From assembly GCA_031285125.1 (NCBI GenBank), contig JAITWT010000069.1, positions 1-32,736 on the forward strand: a DNA stretch of 32,736 nt, given 5' to 3'. The DNA is from Burkholderiaceae bacterium (GTDB lineage Bacteria > Pseudomonadota > Gammaproteobacteria > Burkholderiales > Burkholderiaceae_C). This document shows, piece by piece, positions 31,043 through 32,736 of the stretch (its first letter is position 1; each line of letters starts with the position of its first letter). The translations under genes were made by a program, and so were the position numbers. The notes under the pieces are model-generated. The model made no database searches and was not told where the DNA came from. It saw nothing but the letters and a program-made list of their open reading frames with translations.

Positions 31043-32173
31043 ATGATTCCAAAGTGCCTGAAAACAAAAATGACCTGTGTGATCTTGGCTGCTGCAATGT
31101 GGCCTGCCGTATCACATGCATTCCAGGTTTTGCCGGGCATCAGTGACGTTGATCGCCAGCTCGCGGGCTTGGGCGGCCATCAATTTTTAGACCGCGTTGG
31201 CCAATGGTTCGTCGGCAATGCCATTCCGATGATCAAAAGCCCGGTTCATGAGGCCATCACGCTCAAGGCCCTGGGGTGTGACGCGCCTGCCGGTTCCGAG
31301 CCCTCCTGCATCACCACGCAAGCCATACAGGCGCATCAAGTGATGCTGTATGGCGTGCGCTGGCCCGATGACCCGCCGTTTGCGCTGAACCGTGCCGCGC
31401 CGCCGCGCATTGCCGGTTGTGATGCCAGGGTGACGCTGCGCTCGACGGTGCAGCCCAAGTGCTGGCAGGGGCTGTTCTCGGATGCCGAGAAAACCGCCAA
31501 AAAGCGCATGGCGCGCAACCCGTCTGAACCGGCCTTCGGTCCAGGCGACTACCTGCTCTATCGTTCGCACTTCGGCGACTTGCAGTTCCTGCACGCCATG
31601 GCAGCGCATGACGGAGAACCGGCAGCCCAGACGCTACAGCGGATGAAGATGTGGGCACAGTTCCTGTGGGGCGTGGCAACCCGGACCATTCCAACCAACA
31701 GGTTCATCCGAACCTTGGAGGTGCAGGATCTTGGCGATTATTTTCCTGGCGACATGACCGCCACCAACCTGCTGGCCACCGGCATCGTCGAGGTTCGCAA
31801 AGATCTCGATCAGGTCGCCATCGGCGCGCTGCTGCACATGGTGCAGGACAGCTTTTCTCAATCCCATGCGGGGCGCCAGCTCGAAAGCGGCGCGGTGTGC
31901 GAGGGCCCCCGGCACTTCGCGCAGCCCGGCAAGATCATCCAGTTTTACAGCTATGTAGGCCAGGTGGGCAGCCTGCACGACCATGAAGATACCTTCGATG
32001 CGCTGAGATTACAGACCCTGCAGAGCAGCCCCAATATCGTGGATGTCAGCCAGGCGTTTCTGTCGCTGTGGCGCGAAGGTGCGCCCTGGCCGGAAGCCGA
32101 AAAATATTTCGACTGCGTTTTTACGTTGGAAAACCCCGAGACACAGGCCGGTCCAGGGCCTCTGACCGAGTAA
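31043..32173 (+). CDS. exported protein, possible zinc-dependent phospholipase C / P1 nuclease-like fold
   Basis: A 376-residue protein I cannot name. The signal peptide is MIPKCLKTKMTCVILAAAMW to about SHA (cleavage near 26). Potential metal ligands: SPVHEAIT (H69), HFGDLQFLH (H175, D178, H183), GALLHMVQDSFSQSH (H264, D268, H274) and LHDHED (H311, D312, H313, D315). HExxT near the start and a later LHxxxDxxxxxH resemble the metal-binding pattern of the zinc phospholipase C / S1-P1 nuclease superfamily. Paired Cys (78/88, 125/139, and two near 285 and 350) suggest disulfides. Start: ATG at 31043, with GAGG 6 bp upstream and a good signal peptide; the frame stays open upstream to 30662 but crosses the DUF1343 remnant. 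It is flanked by direct repeats. Confidence 0.75.
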   Translation: MIPKCLKTKMTCVILAAAMWPAVSHAFQVLPGISDVDRQLAGLGGHQFLDRVGQWFVGNAIPMIKSPVHEAITLKALGCDAPAGSEPSCITTQAIQAHQVMLYGVRWPDDPPFALNRAAPPRIAGCDARVTLRSTVQPKCWQGLFSDAEKTAKKRMARNPSEPAFGPGDYLLYRSHFGDLQFLHAMAAHDGEPAAQTLQRMKMWAQFLWGVATRTIPTNRFIRTLEVQDLGDYFPGDMTATNLLATGIVEVRKDLDQVAIGALLHMVQDSFSQSHAGRQLESGAVCEGPRHFAQPGKIIQFYSYVGQVGSLHDHEDTFDALRLQTLQSSPNIVDVSQAFLSLWREGAPWPEAEKYFDCVFTLENPETQAGPGPLTE

Positions 32174-32361
32174 ATGCGTATGAGACGCCGGCCGCGCGTT
32201 GCGCCGCCTTCCAGGCGGGTCCGCAGAGACGGCATGCCGATCCGATCGATGCGAATAGGGCAGGGCGGTGAAGATGCCCTAGGTGTTGCGTTCGCAATAG
32301 CGCACCCATGCGTTCACGATCCATCCAGCACCGGTGCATGACTGCAGCGCAGCGACCCCCA

Positions 32362-32736
32362 TCACGATGCCGCATAAAGCAAACAAGAGCGCCGCGTCTC
32401 CAGCCACGCGGCTTCGTCAGGGCAGGCCAGCGCATCCAGGTCGCCCGCTTCGGCGACGGCGTCATCGACCCACTCGCGCAGCAGCGGCGAGCCGTTGATG
32501 AGGTCGATGGCCAGGCGCTCGTGTTCGTATTCGTAGGCAAAGTCGCGCCACAGCGGGTAGCCCGGTTCGAGTTGGCGCAGCGCCTTGAAAGCCAGCGCCA
32601 TCAGCCGCCATGGTTTGAAGGCGGCGTGGCCGTAGTGCGCTTCGGTGTGGATTTGCACCCCCGCGCAAAGCTGGCCCGCGTGTTTGTGGAAGGTCGGCTC
32701 GAACCAGCATTCGCGCAGCACGCAGCCAGCCAGCCA
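32362..32736 (-). CDS. namZ: DUF1343 / NamZ-type exo-beta-N-acetylmuramidase, C-terminal part (5' end outside window)
   Basis: The frame is open from the right edge to a TGA at 32364-32362, giving the last 124 residues. WLAGCVLRECWFEPTFHKHAGQLCAGVQIH matches the family segment FxPTFxKHxGxxCxGVQIHV, and FAYEYEHERLAIDLINGSPLLREWVDD matches its conserved C-terminal block. NamZ proteins release terminal N-acetylmuramic acid from peptidoglycan fragments. The catalytic N-terminal domain is outside the window, so activity cannot be judged. The gene converges on the exported-protein gene, 188 bp apart. Its last about 100 bp are duplicated at 30761-30866. Confidence 0.85.
   Translation of the reverse strand, partial: WLAGCVLRECWFEPTFHKHAGQLCAGVQIHTEAHYGHAAFKPWRLMALAFKALRQLEPGYPLWRDFAYEYEHERLAIDLINGSPLLREWVDDAVAEAGDLDALACPDEAAWLETRRSCLLYAAS
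32378..32483 (-). repeat. 106-bp direct repeat, copy 2 (within the DUF1343 gene)
   Basis: This aligns without gaps to 30761-30866 with 18 mismatches by hand count. The best-kept stretch is GGCTTC.TCAGGGCA.GCC followed by AGCGCATCCAG. The two copies are 1617 bp apart and bracket the exported-protein gene. Confidence 0.85.

Overview
The window is high-GC bacterial chromosome and reads as a betaproteobacterium of the order Burkholderiales. The evidence is the set of protein families (PhaM, paired cyanophycin synthetases, a two-domain cytochrome c4 beside engB, and the pilMNOPQ-aroK-aroB-dgt order). The family within the order cannot be fixed by eye; the pil-aro-dgt order is reminiscent of Alcaligenaceae. 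Almost all of it is housekeeping or core-accessory DNA with tightly packed genes. No tRNA, rRNA, CRISPR array, insertion sequence or prophage was seen.

Layout. 1-432: 3' end of an OmpA-family gene with a strong terminator. 708-2025 (minus): a PhaM-like granule protein and a PCu(A)C copper chaperone. 2156-10141: a cyanophycin block made of two cyanophycin synthetase-like genes on the minus strand and, divergently, an ABC exporter-like permease-ATPase overlapping a DUF1854 gene. 10143-11584: engB (minus) and cytochrome c4 (plus). 11866-14436 (minus): an autotransporter with a 13-copy 15-bp tandem repeat, preceded by a 483-bp AT-rich region rich in TTTGCA motifs. 14920-16596 (minus): lysA and lptM, with cyaY starting 12 bp away in the other direction. 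17039-19498 (minus): PBP1A (mrcA). 19936-24701: pilMNOPQ, every junction overlapping. 24816-28046: aroK-aroB-dgt, with a short repeat family at each junction. 28034-30628: an MFS transporter and an LrgA/LrgB pair. 31043-32173: an exported, probably metal-binding protein. 32362-32736 (minus): 3' end of a DUF1343/NamZ-type gene.

How the genes fit together. The pil genes encode the inner-membrane alignment complex and outer-membrane secretin of type IV pili, and the nearby mrcA works on peptidoglycan. aroK and aroB are two steps of the shikimate pathway. LysA makes lysine from the peptidoglycan precursor diaminopimelate. Two carbon or nitrogen storage polymers are represented: PHB (PhaM) and cyanophycin (CphA).

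Most interesting points: (i) the upstream cyanophycin synthetase paralogue appears catalytically degraded in both ATP-using domains, yet is kept beside an intact copy and opposite an ABC/DUF1854 pair; (ii) the exported-protein gene is bracketed by about 83%-identical 106-bp direct repeats, one being the 3' end of the DUF1343 gene and the other a detached remnant of it; (iii) six TTTGCA/TGCAAA sites and a 12-bp inverted repeat lie upstream of the autotransporter; (iv) a short repeat family occurs at every junction of aroK-aroB-dgt; (v) helically phased repeats and paired palindromes lie upstream of lrgA.
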